A DNA stretch of 64,000 nt, taken from CAMEON01 sp045531965 (GTDB lineage: Bacteria; Bacillota; Clostridia; Oscillospirales; CAG-272). The notes below the pieces were generated by a model. The model saw nothing but the letters and a program-made list of their open reading frames with translations. It made no database searches and was not told the DNA's origin. Shown piece after piece: positions 51,679 to 59,638 of the stretch (its first letter is position 1; each line of letters opens with the position of its first letter). The translations under genes were made by a program, and so were the position numbers. The stretch spans positions 1-64,000 of the forward strand of contig JAZSFA010000135.1 of the NCBI GenBank assembly GCA_045531965.1. The letters run 5' to 3'.

Positions 51679-52251
51679 ATGAAAAATCAAAACAAGAACC
51701 ATCAACACAACCCTAACGAAACCTTTGGCGATATCGTCCTGCGCTCCAAGGTGGCGGTGCTGGTCATCGCCGTCCTGGGCATCCTGATGGGCTGCTTCTT
51801 TATCTTCTTCAACGAGACGCTGGACATGGATAAGGCCTTTATCTTCTTCGGTATCTTTTGCATCGCGGGCGGTCTTTTCCTCATCGCCTACGTGATCGGC
51901 AAAACCACCGCTGACCGCACCGAGATCGAGCGGCGGGCAACCCGTGACCAACGCCGTGTCCATGGCGTGGACGATACGGGTCTGCGCCGTGCCAACATGG
52001 GGATCAAATGCAAGATCCTGCTGGAAAAGACGGTTGGGGACTATCGCATCTGCTACCGCCGCGTGAAAAGCACCAACGAGCTGATCGTAAACGGCGTAGT
52101 GTACGATGAAATGACCGCCGTTGTGGAATTTGAGCATGATCTCTCTGCCAAGGTGGACGGACACGAGATCCACGCGGGCTTTGACGATGCGAGCTACAGC
52201 TATATCGCCTTTGACGGCAAACGGGTGGCGGAGAAGATGAGATTGATTTAA
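51679..52251 (+). CDS. Two-segment membrane protein, unknown
   Basis: 190 residues with membrane segments near 25-45 and 53-73, then a basic stretch (RRATRDQRRVHG) and a soluble domain with KCKILLEKTVGDYRICYRRV and VYDEMTAVVEFEHDLSAKVDG. It resembles no family I can name. AAAGGAA precedes the ATG. It is followed by another small membrane gene after 19 bases. Confidence 0.6.
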   Translation: MKNQNKNHQHNPNETFGDIVLRSKVAVLVIAVLGILMGCFFIFFNETLDMDKAFIFFGIFCIAGGLFLIAYVIGKTTADRTEIERRATRDQRRVHGVDDTGLRRANMGIKCKILLEKTVGDYRICYRRVKSTNELIVNGVVYDEMTAVVEFEHDLSAKVDGHEIHAGFDDASYSYIAFDGKRVAEKMRLI

Positions 52252-52270
52252 ACGCAAGAAAGGAGTATCC

Positions 52271-52543
52271 ATGAAAAGGAGCAAATTCGAGAGAAGCGAA
52301 GCCATCCTGGAGTTCGTTCTGGAGATCGTTTTTACGATCATCGGACTTGGCGTGGGATTCCTCGTATACAACCTGCTGGGGATCGACGTGGGCGAGAATA
52401 CGGACTACGAATGGCTCAGTTTCGTGGGTGTCATCGCCTTTTTTGTTGTGTTGGGCGGTATTTTAGCCGTTGTGGAATTTGTCAAAAAGAAGATCAGAAA
52501 GAAGAAGGGGGAAGGGATTACGGATGAAGAAATCCATCATTGA
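52271..52543 (+). CDS. Small membrane protein, unknown
   Basis: 90 residues with two hydrophobic segments (near 15-33 and 47-68) and a highly basic tail KKKIRKKKGEG. AAAGGAG precedes the ATG. Its last 20 bases overlap the next gene in another frame, so translation is coupled. No family recognised. Confidence 0.6.
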   Translation: MKRSKFERSEAILEFVLEIVFTIIGLGVGFLVYNLLGIDVGENTDYEWLSFVGVIAFFVVLGGILAVVEFVKKKIRKKKGEGITDEEIHH

Positions 52544-53105
52544 AAGAACTGACGGTGGCTATATCCTCCGCCTTTCCCGCGGAAACCGCATCGCCATGAT
52601 TTTCGGCATCATCTTTTTCGGGATATATGCCCTTTTGGGCGTGCTCCTCTGTGCCGCCGCAATCTCCGAGGGTGAGTGGGACATGATGGTTCCGGGTGCT
52701 TTCTTAATTCTCTTTGGCTCGATCCTCGGGTTGCTGTTCTTGTATACCATGTGGGGCGTTTATCTTGAGATCGACCGTGAGGGTGTGCATCTCCACCGCA
52801 AGCTGACCAAAACACGGCATATCTTATGGCGTGAGGTGCAGGACTGGGGTGTGGCTTATCAGAACACCAAGGGAGGCCCTGCCTACTATCTGTATTTCGC
52901 TACCGAAGTATTGGAGGTCGCTCGCTGGGGCAGAAGCAAAAAGCTCCCCATGAGAAGCCTCCGTGCGGTCAGTATCAATATCCCCATCAAGCACCTGCAT
53001 CTTCTGCGCAGAATGGGGGTCATTCGCTATTGCCGCGAGCATTTGAACGAGGATATTCTCTTTTTCAGCGAAGGCGTGCCCCTGTATGCCAAGGTTGACG
53101 AATGA
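52524..53105 (+). CDS. PH-like membrane protein, DWG family member 2
   Basis: 193 residues. Membrane segments near 21-46 and 55-76 are followed by IDREGVHLHRKLTKTRHILWREVQDWGVAY, the line YYLYFATEVLEVARWGRSKKLP and a helical end with CREHLNEDI. It is closest to member 3 (same order, same spacing). It starts inside the previous gene behind GAAGGGA. Function unknown. Confidence 0.65.
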   Translation: MKKSIIERTDGGYILRLSRGNRIAMIFGIIFFGIYALLGVLLCAAAISEGEWDMMVPGAFLILFGSILGLLFLYTMWGVYLEIDREGVHLHRKLTKTRHILWREVQDWGVAYQNTKGGPAYYLYFATEVLEVARWGRSKKLPMRSLRAVSINIPIKHLHLLRRMGVIRYCREHLNEDILFFSEGVPLYAKVDE

Positions 53106-53118
53106 GAAAGGCTTATTT

Positions 53119-53694
53119 ATGGAAACCAACATCTACGAAAAAAACGAAAACGGCTACGTCCTCCGCCAACGCAACGCCGCGATAGCCGTTGTTGTGGTTG
53201 TAATCATCTTACTGGGATTGTTTTTTCCCTTCTATACGCTGGCGCAATGGCTCGAAAACCAACCGCTCTCTCTGAGCTTCTTGGGGGCGGCAGGCATCTT
53301 TTTTGCTTGCGTCGCCTTGGCTTTGACCATGCTCCGCTCCGAATGGCGTTATTTGGTCATAGATGAAAAGGGGATATCTTTCCACAGACCCCTTGCGCGT
53401 CCTAAGATGATCCCTTGGGCGGAGGTGCGGGATTGGGGGCTGGCATATCAGACGACGCGGCGCGGATGGGTGCATTATCTGTACTTTTCCACGGAGCGTT
53501 TGAAGGCCGCACGCCATGGAAGGAACAAGAAAATGCCTTTGACCTACGGAAAAACCGTGTATATCAGCGTGGAGCAGGAGGATCTTTCCTCTCTGCGCCG
53601 CTCGGGTGCGTTGTCCTTCTGCCGTCAGCATTTGGGGTGGAATAATAAATCTGCCAAAAATTTTGCTCCTATGTTCACTTCCGACTTGGCGTGA
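53119..53694 (+). CDS. PH-like membrane protein, DWG family member 3
   Basis: 191 residues. Membrane segments near 21-44 and 51-72 are followed by IDEKGISFHRPLARPKMIPWAEVRDWGLAY, HYLYFSTERLKAARHGRNKKMP and a CRQHLGW end. ATG 53119 is 14 bases after member 2. The tandem pair plus member 1 shows local expansion of one family, perhaps for sensing or scaffolding at the membrane; that is inference. Confidence 0.65.
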   Translation: METNIYEKNENGYVLRQRNAAIAVVVVVIILLGLFFPFYTLAQWLENQPLSLSFLGAAGIFFACVALALTMLRSEWRYLVIDEKGISFHRPLARPKMIPWAEVRDWGLAYQTTRRGWVHYLYFSTERLKAARHGRNKKMPLTYGKTVYISVEQEDLSSLRRSGALSFCRQHLGWNNKSAKNFAPMFTSDLA

Positions 53695-53733
53695 AAGCAA
53701 AAACAGCCTTCTTTTTTCATGCAAAACGCCTAT

Positions 53734-53762
53734 TGACATTTTCCTCAAAAGGTTATATAATG
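53734..53762 (+). promoter_or_regulatory. Promoter of mscL
   Basis: TTGACA at 53734-53739, a 17-base spacer and TATAAT at 53757-53762. Confidence 0.9.
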
Positions 53763-53807
53763 AAACCACAAAATTCGACCTTTTGGGTTATGTCAAAGGA
53801 GAAAAAC

Positions 53808-54425
53808 ATGAAAAATTTCTTCGCGGAATTCAAGAAGTTTATCACCCGCGGCAACGTGGTTGATATGGCCGTCGGTGTTCTCGTCGGTAGTTCCTTTACC
53901 GCCATTGTCAATGGCCTCAGCAACTTTATCCTCAAGCCCATCATCAACTGGCTGTTGGCTCTGGTCTTCGGTGCCAACTCTCTGGCCGAGCTGTTCACCT
54001 TCCTCAAGAAGGTAGAGATCGTGGACGAAGTTACGGGTGAACTGGTCACCGATCTGACCCAGTCCATTTATATTGATTGGGGCTCCTTTATCAACGCCAT
54101 CCTCAATTTCTTCCTCATCGCTCTGGTGCTGTTCACCATTGTGAAGCTGATCAATAAGATCAGAGAAGAGCGCAAGGAGCTGGATGAAAAGATGTCCAAG
54201 GGCAAGCTCACCAAGGAGCAGAAGGCCGAGCTGAAGGCCGCAGGTGTTAAGGTCAAGGACAAGACCGCTGCCGCCGCTTACTTTGCTGAAAAGCAGAAGA
54301 AGGCTGAAGAAGCCGCCGCCGCTGAAGCCGCCGCTGCCGCCGAGGCCGCACGACTGGAGCGCGAGGCCAATCCCACAACCGAGGATCTGCTCAAGAAGAT
54401 CCTGGTGGAGTTGCAGAAGAAGTAA
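53808..54425 (+). CDS. mscL: Large-conductance mechanosensitive channel
   Basis: 205 residues. The N-terminal amphipathic helix and TM1 (FKKFITRGNVVDMAVGVLVG), an external loop, TM2 (INAILNFFLIALVLFTIVKLI) and a cytoplasmic helix are clear MscL. Usual members have 130-150 residues; here an extra charged and then Ala/Glu-rich stretch of about 60 residues (KQKKAEEAAAAEAAAAAEAAR) lengthens the cytoplasmic bundle before the conserved end (TTEDLLKKILVEL). It releases solutes on osmotic downshock. ATG 53808 follows AAAGGAG. Confidence 0.94.
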   Translation: MKNFFAEFKKFITRGNVVDMAVGVLVGSSFTAIVNGLSNFILKPIINWLLALVFGANSLAELFTFLKKVEIVDEVTGELVTDLTQSIYIDWGSFINAILNFFLIALVLFTIVKLINKIREERKELDEKMSKGKLTKEQKAELKAAGVKVKDKTAAAAYFAEKQKKAEEAAAAEAAAAAEAARLEREANPTTEDLLKKILVELQKK

Positions 54426-54435
54426 GAACATCATT

Positions 54436-54469
54436 GATCGGTCGCATCTTCGGGTGCGACCGATTTTTT
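54436..54469 (+). terminator. Terminator of mscL
   Basis: ATCGGTCGCA pairs with TGCGACCGAT around an eight-base loop, then TTTTT. Confidence 0.92.
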
Positions 54470-54561
54470 CAAAAACTTTAAATAATTTCTGTTTTAAGGA
54501 CAAAAAAGCACCCCAAACGGTGTCTTGATAGATACAGAGACGTCACACAGGAGGAAAAAAT

Positions 54562-55104
54562 ATGAATGATCAAGACATTGTTGCTCTGTATTTTGACCGA
54601 AATGAGCAAGCCATTACCGAGACGGATAAAAAATACGGCAAGCTGTGTATGCAGGTGTCCATGAACGTACTGGAAAGCAAGCCCGACGCCGAAGAATGCG
54701 TCAGCGATACCTATCTGAAGACGTGGAACAGTATCCCGCCCACACGTCCGAACTCCCTCTGCGCCTTTGTATGCCGGATCGTGCGGAATCTTTCCCTCAA
54801 CCGTCTGCGATATCTGCGCCGAGAAAAGCGCAACCGAGATCTGACCCTATCCTTTGAAGAATTGGAGGACTGCGTTCCCATGCCGGATGAGTCAAAAAAT
54901 GAGCTTTCTCATCTGCTCACCGCCTTTTTGGACAGCCAGCCCGAGGCTGACCGCGTGCTGTTCGTGGGGCGCTACTGGTTCCATTGTTCCGTCAAGGATC
55001 TGGGGCTTCGCATGGACATGACCCCCAACGCCGTGTACCTGCGTCTGCAGAAGACCCGTGAAAAACTGCGGGCGTATCTCACCGAAAGGGGGTATCAAGT
55101 ATGA
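54562..55104 (+). CDS. ECF-type RNA polymerase sigma factor
   Basis: 180 residues with region 2 (AEECVSDTYLKTWNSIPPTRP, near 42-62) and region 4 (FVGRYWFHCSVKDLGLRMDMTPNAVYLRLQKTREKL, near 133-170). A sub-region with LSLNRLRYLRREKR binds the -10. AGGAGGAAAA precedes the ATG. The stop overlaps the start of a membrane protein gene, as in sigma/anti-sigma pairs. The signal it answers is unknown. Confidence 0.9.
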   Translation: MNDQDIVALYFDRNEQAITETDKKYGKLCMQVSMNVLESKPDAEECVSDTYLKTWNSIPPTRPNSLCAFVCRIVRNLSLNRLRYLRREKRNRDLTLSFEELEDCVPMPDESKNELSHLLTAFLDSQPEADRVLFVGRYWFHCSVKDLGLRMDMTPNAVYLRLQKTREKLRAYLTERGYQV

Positions 55105-56432
55105 CACGGGATAACATCATGGAAGCGATGAATGGCATCGGTGACCACTTGATCGTCGAAGCCGCTGAAAAGCTGGGCTTTTTGAGTGACACGCCCATGG
55201 CGCGCAAACCCAAGGGGCAGAGTGCCTTTTCAAGATTTATGAACAGCGGATGGGGCGTGGCCGCCGTCTGCGCGTTGGTTGCCGTCAGCGTTATGGGCGG
55301 TATCATCTGGGCGGGGCAGCAGGCGGGACATCAGCCCCCGGCGGAGGAGAGCACCGAAACGACGGAGCTTGAAAGCTTGGTGTATATCGGCAACGAGCAA
55401 ACCGACATAGAGATCTCGTGCAACGGTCAGATCATATCTCCGAGAAGATTTTTGGATTGGGAAGGCTATGCCGAGGATTGGGACTTCTATGACAGCGTCA
55501 AATATAGAAAGCTGGACGTATATCTGCCCGTGCTTTACTATACCAGGTACGACGAGATTGAGTGGACTTGGCTGAATGAATCCTGCCGATTACGGAGAAT
55601 ACGGGCGTATGATATGAATATGCAGTTGATAGAAACTGATCAATCGACCGGTTTGAGTGCCTTCCTTATGGATTTGCCGGAGGGGCGATATCATATTGCC
55701 CTGTATGGAGAAAGCCTCCAAAATAATGAAACTGTCTGGGGGGCAGATTATGCGTTTACCGTGAATGTGGCGCCGTTCATTCCGTCGAGCGAGCCTATGG
55801 CGCCCGAAGCTCATCGGTTCCAATTTCCCCTGATATCCGCGGAGGATACGACCAGCTATGTTGCGGTGTCTGACATGAACGCGGAGGGGGCAAAATGGAT
55901 CGAATTTTTCGTACAGCCCGACGGGCAAGACCTGACTAGTGCATATAAAAAGCGATTGCCTGCACAAGGAGAGATGTATTTGTTGGTGGTTGCTTGCCGT
56001 GAAAAACGAACGGGAATGTATAAGCTGTTCTATATTGCTGAAAGTACGGAGGTCAAGACGGTAGACGGTGAAGAGCAATATACCCTCACCTTGGACGGCC
56101 GCCATATGATCTTCGAAAAAGAACCTTATGATAACGGTGAATACGCTGCGACGGGGTGGGAGACTCCAAGCGTAGGTATTGGCGAAATGGCGAGTGCTTC
56201 TTATACAAAAGAAACCCGTTGGGAGGTCATGGATGGATTCCATGCGTATTATGCCAAATCTTATATCGAAATCGATAATGCCGTTCACAGCTACGCGGAG
56301 TATGCTTCGTATTATGATTTTGTGGTGGTTTACAGTAACGTAACCGGCGAGGAGATGATCAACACGCCGGTGGAAACCCTTCCCGTTTTTCCGTTTGAGC
56401 TGTTTCAAGAAGATAGTATTTTCAAACCATGA
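55101..56432 (+). CDS. Sigma-linked membrane protein, likely anti-sigma
   Basis: 443 residues. A cytoplasmic N-terminus of about 52 residues, one membrane segment near 53-73 and an external domain of about 370 residues with a Glu/Thr stalk. The start ATG overlaps the sigma stop (ATGA), so the two are made together. The N-terminal DNIMEAMNGIGDHLIVEAAEKL helix is the likely sigma-binding part. No zinc anti-sigma motif is seen. The external part has no recognised family and may sense envelope state. Confidence 0.7.
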   Translation: MTRDNIMEAMNGIGDHLIVEAAEKLGFLSDTPMARKPKGQSAFSRFMNSGWGVAAVCALVAVSVMGGIIWAGQQAGHQPPAEESTETTELESLVYIGNEQTDIEISCNGQIISPRRFLDWEGYAEDWDFYDSVKYRKLDVYLPVLYYTRYDEIEWTWLNESCRLRRIRAYDMNMQLIETDQSTGLSAFLMDLPEGRYHIALYGESLQNNETVWGADYAFTVNVAPFIPSSEPMAPEAHRFQFPLISAEDTTSYVAVSDMNAEGAKWIEFFVQPDGQDLTSAYKKRLPAQGEMYLLVVACREKRTGMYKLFYIAESTEVKTVDGEEQYTLTLDGRHMIFEKEPYDNGEYAATGWETPSVGIGEMASASYTKETRWEVMDGFHAYYAKSYIEIDNAVHSYAEYASYYDFVVVYSNVTGEEMINTPVETLPVFPFELFQEDSIFKP

Positions 56433-56480
56433 TGTGTCGGTGCGGCGGCAACGATTGTCAATAAAAATCCCCACCCCCTC

Positions 56481-56509
56481 TTGACAAATTCCCCTTTCTG
56501 CGATATAAT
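56481..56509 (+). promoter_or_regulatory. Promoter of proS
   Basis: TTGACA at 56481-56486, a 17-base spacer and TATAAT at 56504-56509. The leader of about 40 bases is too short for a T-box riboswitch, and none is seen. Confidence 0.92.
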
Positions 56510-56552
56510 AAACTATCTATTGAAATTTATCCCGAGAAAGGTAGAATATATC

Positions 56553-57992
56553 ATGGCAAAAGAAAAAATGGTAGAACAGATCACCTCCATGGAGGAGGAT
56601 TTCGGTCAGTGGTACACTGACGTGGTCAAGAAAGCCGAGCTGGTGGACTACTCCGGCGTCAAGGGCTGCATGATCATCCGCCCCTACGGCTACGCCATCT
56701 GGGAGAACATCCAGAAGGATCTGGATGCCCGCTTCAAGAAGCTGGGTCACGAGAACGTGTATATGCCCATGTTCATCCCCGAGAGCCTGCTCCAAAAGGA
56801 GAAGGATCACGTAGAGGGTTTTGCGCCCGAGTGCGCTGTGGTGACCATCGGCGGTCAGACCCAGCTCTCCGAGCGTCTCATTGTTCGTCCCACCTCCGAG
56901 ACCCTGTTCTGCGAGCACTATAAGGACATCATCCACTCCTACCGCGACCTGCCCAAGCTGTACAACCAGTGGTGTAACGTGGTCCGTTGGGAGAAGACCA
57001 CCCGTCCCTTCCTCCGTACCTCCGAGTTCCTTTGGCAGGAGGGTCACACCATGCATGCCACCGAGGAGGAGGCAAGACAGGAGACCCTGCAGATGCTCAA
57101 GGTCTACGAGGACTTCTACCGCGATACTCTGGCCATCCCCGCTATCACCGGACAGAAGACCGAGAAGGAGAAGTTTGCGGGCGCTGTGGAGACCTACACC
57201 ATCGAGCCCATGATGCACAACGGCGTGGCGCTCCAGGGCGGTACGACGCATTATTTCGGCACCGGTTTTGCCGAGGCCTTTGATATCACCTTCACCGACT
57301 GCGACAACACCGTGAAGCACCCCCATCAGACCTCTTGGGGCGTATCCACCCGTATGATCGGTGCCATCATCATGGCGCATGGCGACAACAACGGTCTGAT
57401 CTTGCCTCCCCGCGTAGCCCCCATCCAGGTGGTCATCATCCCCGCCGCTCAGCATAAGGAAGGCGTGCTGGAGGCTGCCAACGCCCTCAAGGACAAGCTC
57501 CTTGACGCGGGTCTGCGTGTGAAGCTGGACGACAGCGATAACTCTGCCGGTTGGAAGTTCAGCCAGTACGAGATGAAGGGCGTGCCCGTCCGTCTGGAGA
57601 TCGGCCCCCGCGATATCGCCAATAACTCCTGCGTGCTGGTCAGCCGTGTGACCAGAGAGAAGAAGTTCGTTTCCCTCGACAACATCGAGGCAGAGGTGCA
57701 GGCGATGCTGGATCAGGTACACAGCGAGCTGTCTGCCCGCGTGGAGCAGAACCTTGCTGAAAAGACCTTCGTGGCCCGCAACCACGAGGAATTTTTGGAC
57801 ATCGCCGCCAACCATCCCGGCTACATCAAGGCTATGTGGTGCGGTGAGACCGCCTGCGAAGATCAGCTCAAGGACGAGACGGGCGGCGTGAAGTCCCGTT
57901 GCATCCCCTTCAACGAGGAAAAGCTGTCCGACGTGTGCGCTTGCTGCGGTAAACCTGCTAAGCATATGGTGGTTTGGGGAAGACAGTATTGA
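56553..57992 (+). CDS. proS: Prolyl-tRNA synthetase, eukaryote/archaea-like type
   Basis: 479 residues, the short form without the bacterial editing insert. Class II motifs: GCMIIRPYGYAIWENIQ (motif 1 region), VRPTSETLF with RWEKTTRPFLRTSEFLWQEGHT (motif 2) and GTSWGVSTRMIGA-like QTSWGVSTRMIGA (motif 3). An anticodon-binding domain and a C-terminal zinc-type domain (CGETACEDQ...CACCGKPA) follow. It charges tRNA-Pro. Very strong codon bias. ATG 56553 follows GAAAGG. Confidence 0.96.
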   Translation: MAKEKMVEQITSMEEDFGQWYTDVVKKAELVDYSGVKGCMIIRPYGYAIWENIQKDLDARFKKLGHENVYMPMFIPESLLQKEKDHVEGFAPECAVVTIGGQTQLSERLIVRPTSETLFCEHYKDIIHSYRDLPKLYNQWCNVVRWEKTTRPFLRTSEFLWQEGHTMHATEEEARQETLQMLKVYEDFYRDTLAIPAITGQKTEKEKFAGAVETYTIEPMMHNGVALQGGTTHYFGTGFAEAFDITFTDCDNTVKHPHQTSWGVSTRMIGAIIMAHGDNNGLILPPRVAPIQVVIIPAAQHKEGVLEAANALKDKLLDAGLRVKLDDSDNSAGWKFSQYEMKGVPVRLEIGPRDIANNSCVLVSRVTREKKFVSLDNIEAEVQAMLDQVHSELSARVEQNLAEKTFVARNHEEFLDIAANHPGYIKAMWCGETACEDQLKDETGGVKSRCIPFNEEKLSDVCACCGKPAKHMVVWGRQY

Positions 57993-57998
57993 AAAAAT

Positions 57999-58030
57999 GG
58001 GCTGTTGCATGAAAATGTGACAGCCCTTGT
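57999..58030 (+). terminator. Weak terminator after proS
   Basis: GGGCTGT pairs with ACAGCCC around a 14-base loop, followed by ttgtta. A TATAAT at 58031-58036 directly after it may be the -10 of the next gene, though no good -35 is seen. Confidence 0.5.
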
Positions 58031-58047
58031 TATAATGGAGTAACGCT

Positions 58048-58878
58048 ATGAATGCAAATGAAATAAGTGTATGGTTCATATTGGCAATTGTGGGATTGAT
58101 AGCTGTTATTTTGGGTATTTGTCGGATTTCTATATGGGTCTCGGATAAGCGCAAGACATTTGTGCTGGAAAACAGTTTGTCGATCAAGAGCATAAAGGCC
58201 TTGAACCAAGTATACAAGAATAAATTTCATGACCTAAATAATGCTTATTATCACAGAATTAGATGTCGTAGTAAAGCTGCTTATGATCGAATGCACTATA
58301 CAGAAGAACTTATTGCTTTTGTTATGTCAAGACAATCCTTTTTTGACGATCTTTTGAAGAAGGTTAATGAAAATATCAAAATATATCACGAGTATAAAGA
58401 GGACTGTGAATATATTTTAAAGCGTGAAGTTGTTGTATGGGAAAAAGAAATATATATCCAAATAGAGAAAGAATTATTTGAAAAAGAAAAAATAAAGCCG
58501 ATATGTTCTGTTAACATTAAAATCGAAAAAGAATACAGAAGCCCCAAAGGGCGTAATTTCTATCAAGATTACCGTATTTACAGAGAACAAGAGATAGCTG
58601 CGGCATTGGTGAAGATTAAAGATAGAGAAGAATATCGCCGTTCGAAAGAATATGAACGCTCTAAAATGTCAGATTCTTTGAGGTATGATATTATGCAACG
58701 AGATGGTTTTCGTTGCGTTTTGTGTGGCTCAAAAGCTTCGGACGACATTCGATTACACGTTGATCATGTGATTCCTGTTTCTAAGGGTGGCAAAACCGTA
58801 AAAAATAATTTGAGAACGTTGTGTCAAAGTTGTAATTTGGGGAAACGTGATAAATATGATCCGAATGGGCTGAACTAA
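58048..58878 (+). CDS. Membrane-anchored HNH endonuclease
   Basis: 276 residues. A membrane segment spans about 8-30, followed by a long helical, charged region (about 40-210) and an HNH domain at the C-terminus: RDGFRCVLCGSKA with CxxC at 223-226, LHVDHVIPVSKGG (HVDH 237-240), NNLRTLCQSCNLGK with CxxC at 259-262. The two CxxC pairs hold zinc and the DH...N set is the nuclease core. It is markedly AT-rich beside the GC-rich proS gene, which suggests recent acquisition. An anchored nuclease could act on incoming DNA; that is inference. Confidence 0.8.
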   Translation: MNANEISVWFILAIVGLIAVILGICRISIWVSDKRKTFVLENSLSIKSIKALNQVYKNKFHDLNNAYYHRIRCRSKAAYDRMHYTEELIAFVMSRQSFFDDLLKKVNENIKIYHEYKEDCEYILKREVVVWEKEIYIQIEKELFEKEKIKPICSVNIKIEKEYRSPKGRNFYQDYRIYREQEIAAALVKIKDREEYRRSKEYERSKMSDSLRYDIMQRDGFRCVLCGSKASDDIRLHVDHVIPVSKGGKTVKNNLRTLCQSCNLGKRDKYDPNGLN

Positions 58879-58884
58879 ATACAT

Positions 58885-58942
58885 AAAACTCCCTCACCCG
58901 CCCGTCGCAAAGCTGGGCGGGAGCTCCCTCGGAGAGGGAGCC
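58885..58942 (+). repeat. REP-like repeat, forward copy
   Basis: The sequence aaaactccctcacccgcccg continues through a GCCCG/GGGCGG-type stem and ends in gctccctcggagagggagcc, with CTCCCTC/GAGGGAG forming a second stem. The reverse complement of 59019-59076 matches it along its whole length with scattered differences. Confidence 0.8.
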
Positions 58943-59018
58943 TTATGGCGCAACCTCGCCTTTGTCAATTGTGGAAAAACAAAAAACTGTCAAATGGAGA
59001 TAGCCGTCCCTGCAGCAA

Positions 59019-59076
59019 GGCCCCCTCTTCGAGGGGGCTGTCGCCCAGCGAATGCGACGGGCGACTGGGGGAGTTT
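59019..59076 (-). repeat. REP-like repeat, inverted copy
   Basis: Inverted partner of 58885-58942, about 76 bases away: ggccccctcttcgagggggc, then cgcccagcgaatgcgacggg, then actgggggagttt. Together the two can form one large hairpin like a REPIN. It ends 14 bases before the DUF559 start codon. Confidence 0.8.
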
Positions 59077-59090
59077 GAAAGAGGTATACG

Positions 59091-59501
59091 ATGTCGCTGA
59101 AATATAATGGTAAAAATATACCGTACGCAAAAGATCTACGAAAAAACGCCACGCCGCAAGAAAATCATCTTTGGTATGATTTTTTATCAAAATATCCAAT
59201 TCGCTTTCAACGACAAAAGGCAATCGGAGAATTCATCGCGGATTTCTATTGCCATAAAGCAAAATTGATTGTTGAAGTGGACGGTTCTCAGCATTACACT
59301 CCCGAAGGGAGAATGAAAGATGCTTTCCGTACGGAGATTTTGGAGAAATATCATCTCATAGTGATTCGATTTACAAACCAACAAATAGATGAAAATTTCA
59401 AAGGGGTTTGTGCGTTTGTTCATAGAATGGTCGAATCTCAACTTAATCATGAAGAAGGGGCGCCGGAAATACACGGCGACTCTTTTTTGAACTTTCGATA
59501 A
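59091..59501 (+). CDS. DUF559-family (Vsr-like) endonuclease domain protein
   Basis: 136 residues. NATPQENHLWYDFLSKYPIRFQRQKAIGEFIADFYC and LIVEVDGSQHY carry the D...E.DG.QH pattern of the DUF559/Vsr branch of the PD-(D/E)XK nucleases, with VIRFTNQQI closing the fold. Length is normal for the family. AAAGAGG precedes the ATG. AT-rich, like the HNH gene, and placed directly after the inverted REP-like pair. Its biological role is unknown. Confidence 0.85.
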   Translation: MSLKYNGKNIPYAKDLRKNATPQENHLWYDFLSKYPIRFQRQKAIGEFIADFYCHKAKLIVEVDGSQHYTPEGRMKDAFRTEILEKYHLIVIRFTNQQIDENFKGVCAFVHRMVESQLNHEEGAPEIHGDSFLNFR

Positions 59502-59571
59502 AAAATTTATCATAATCCATAATTATTTAGCACAATAATTGATGTTTTGCTTGTATCCCCCTTGTTTCCCC

Positions 59572-59600
59572 TTGCATTTCTTCCCAAAATATGCTATAAT
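59572..59600 (+). promoter_or_regulatory. Promoter of the SEDS gene
   Basis: TTGCAT at 59572-59577, a 17-base spacer and TATAAT at 59595-59600. Confidence 0.8.
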
Positions 59601-59638
59601 TAATCTATCTATACCATCCCGCAAGAAAGGAGCGCGCC

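Noticed and set aside
56517..58217. 566-codon minus-strand open frame opposite proS
   Set aside because: A shadow of the strongly biased proS; it even runs through the proS promoter and the next gene.
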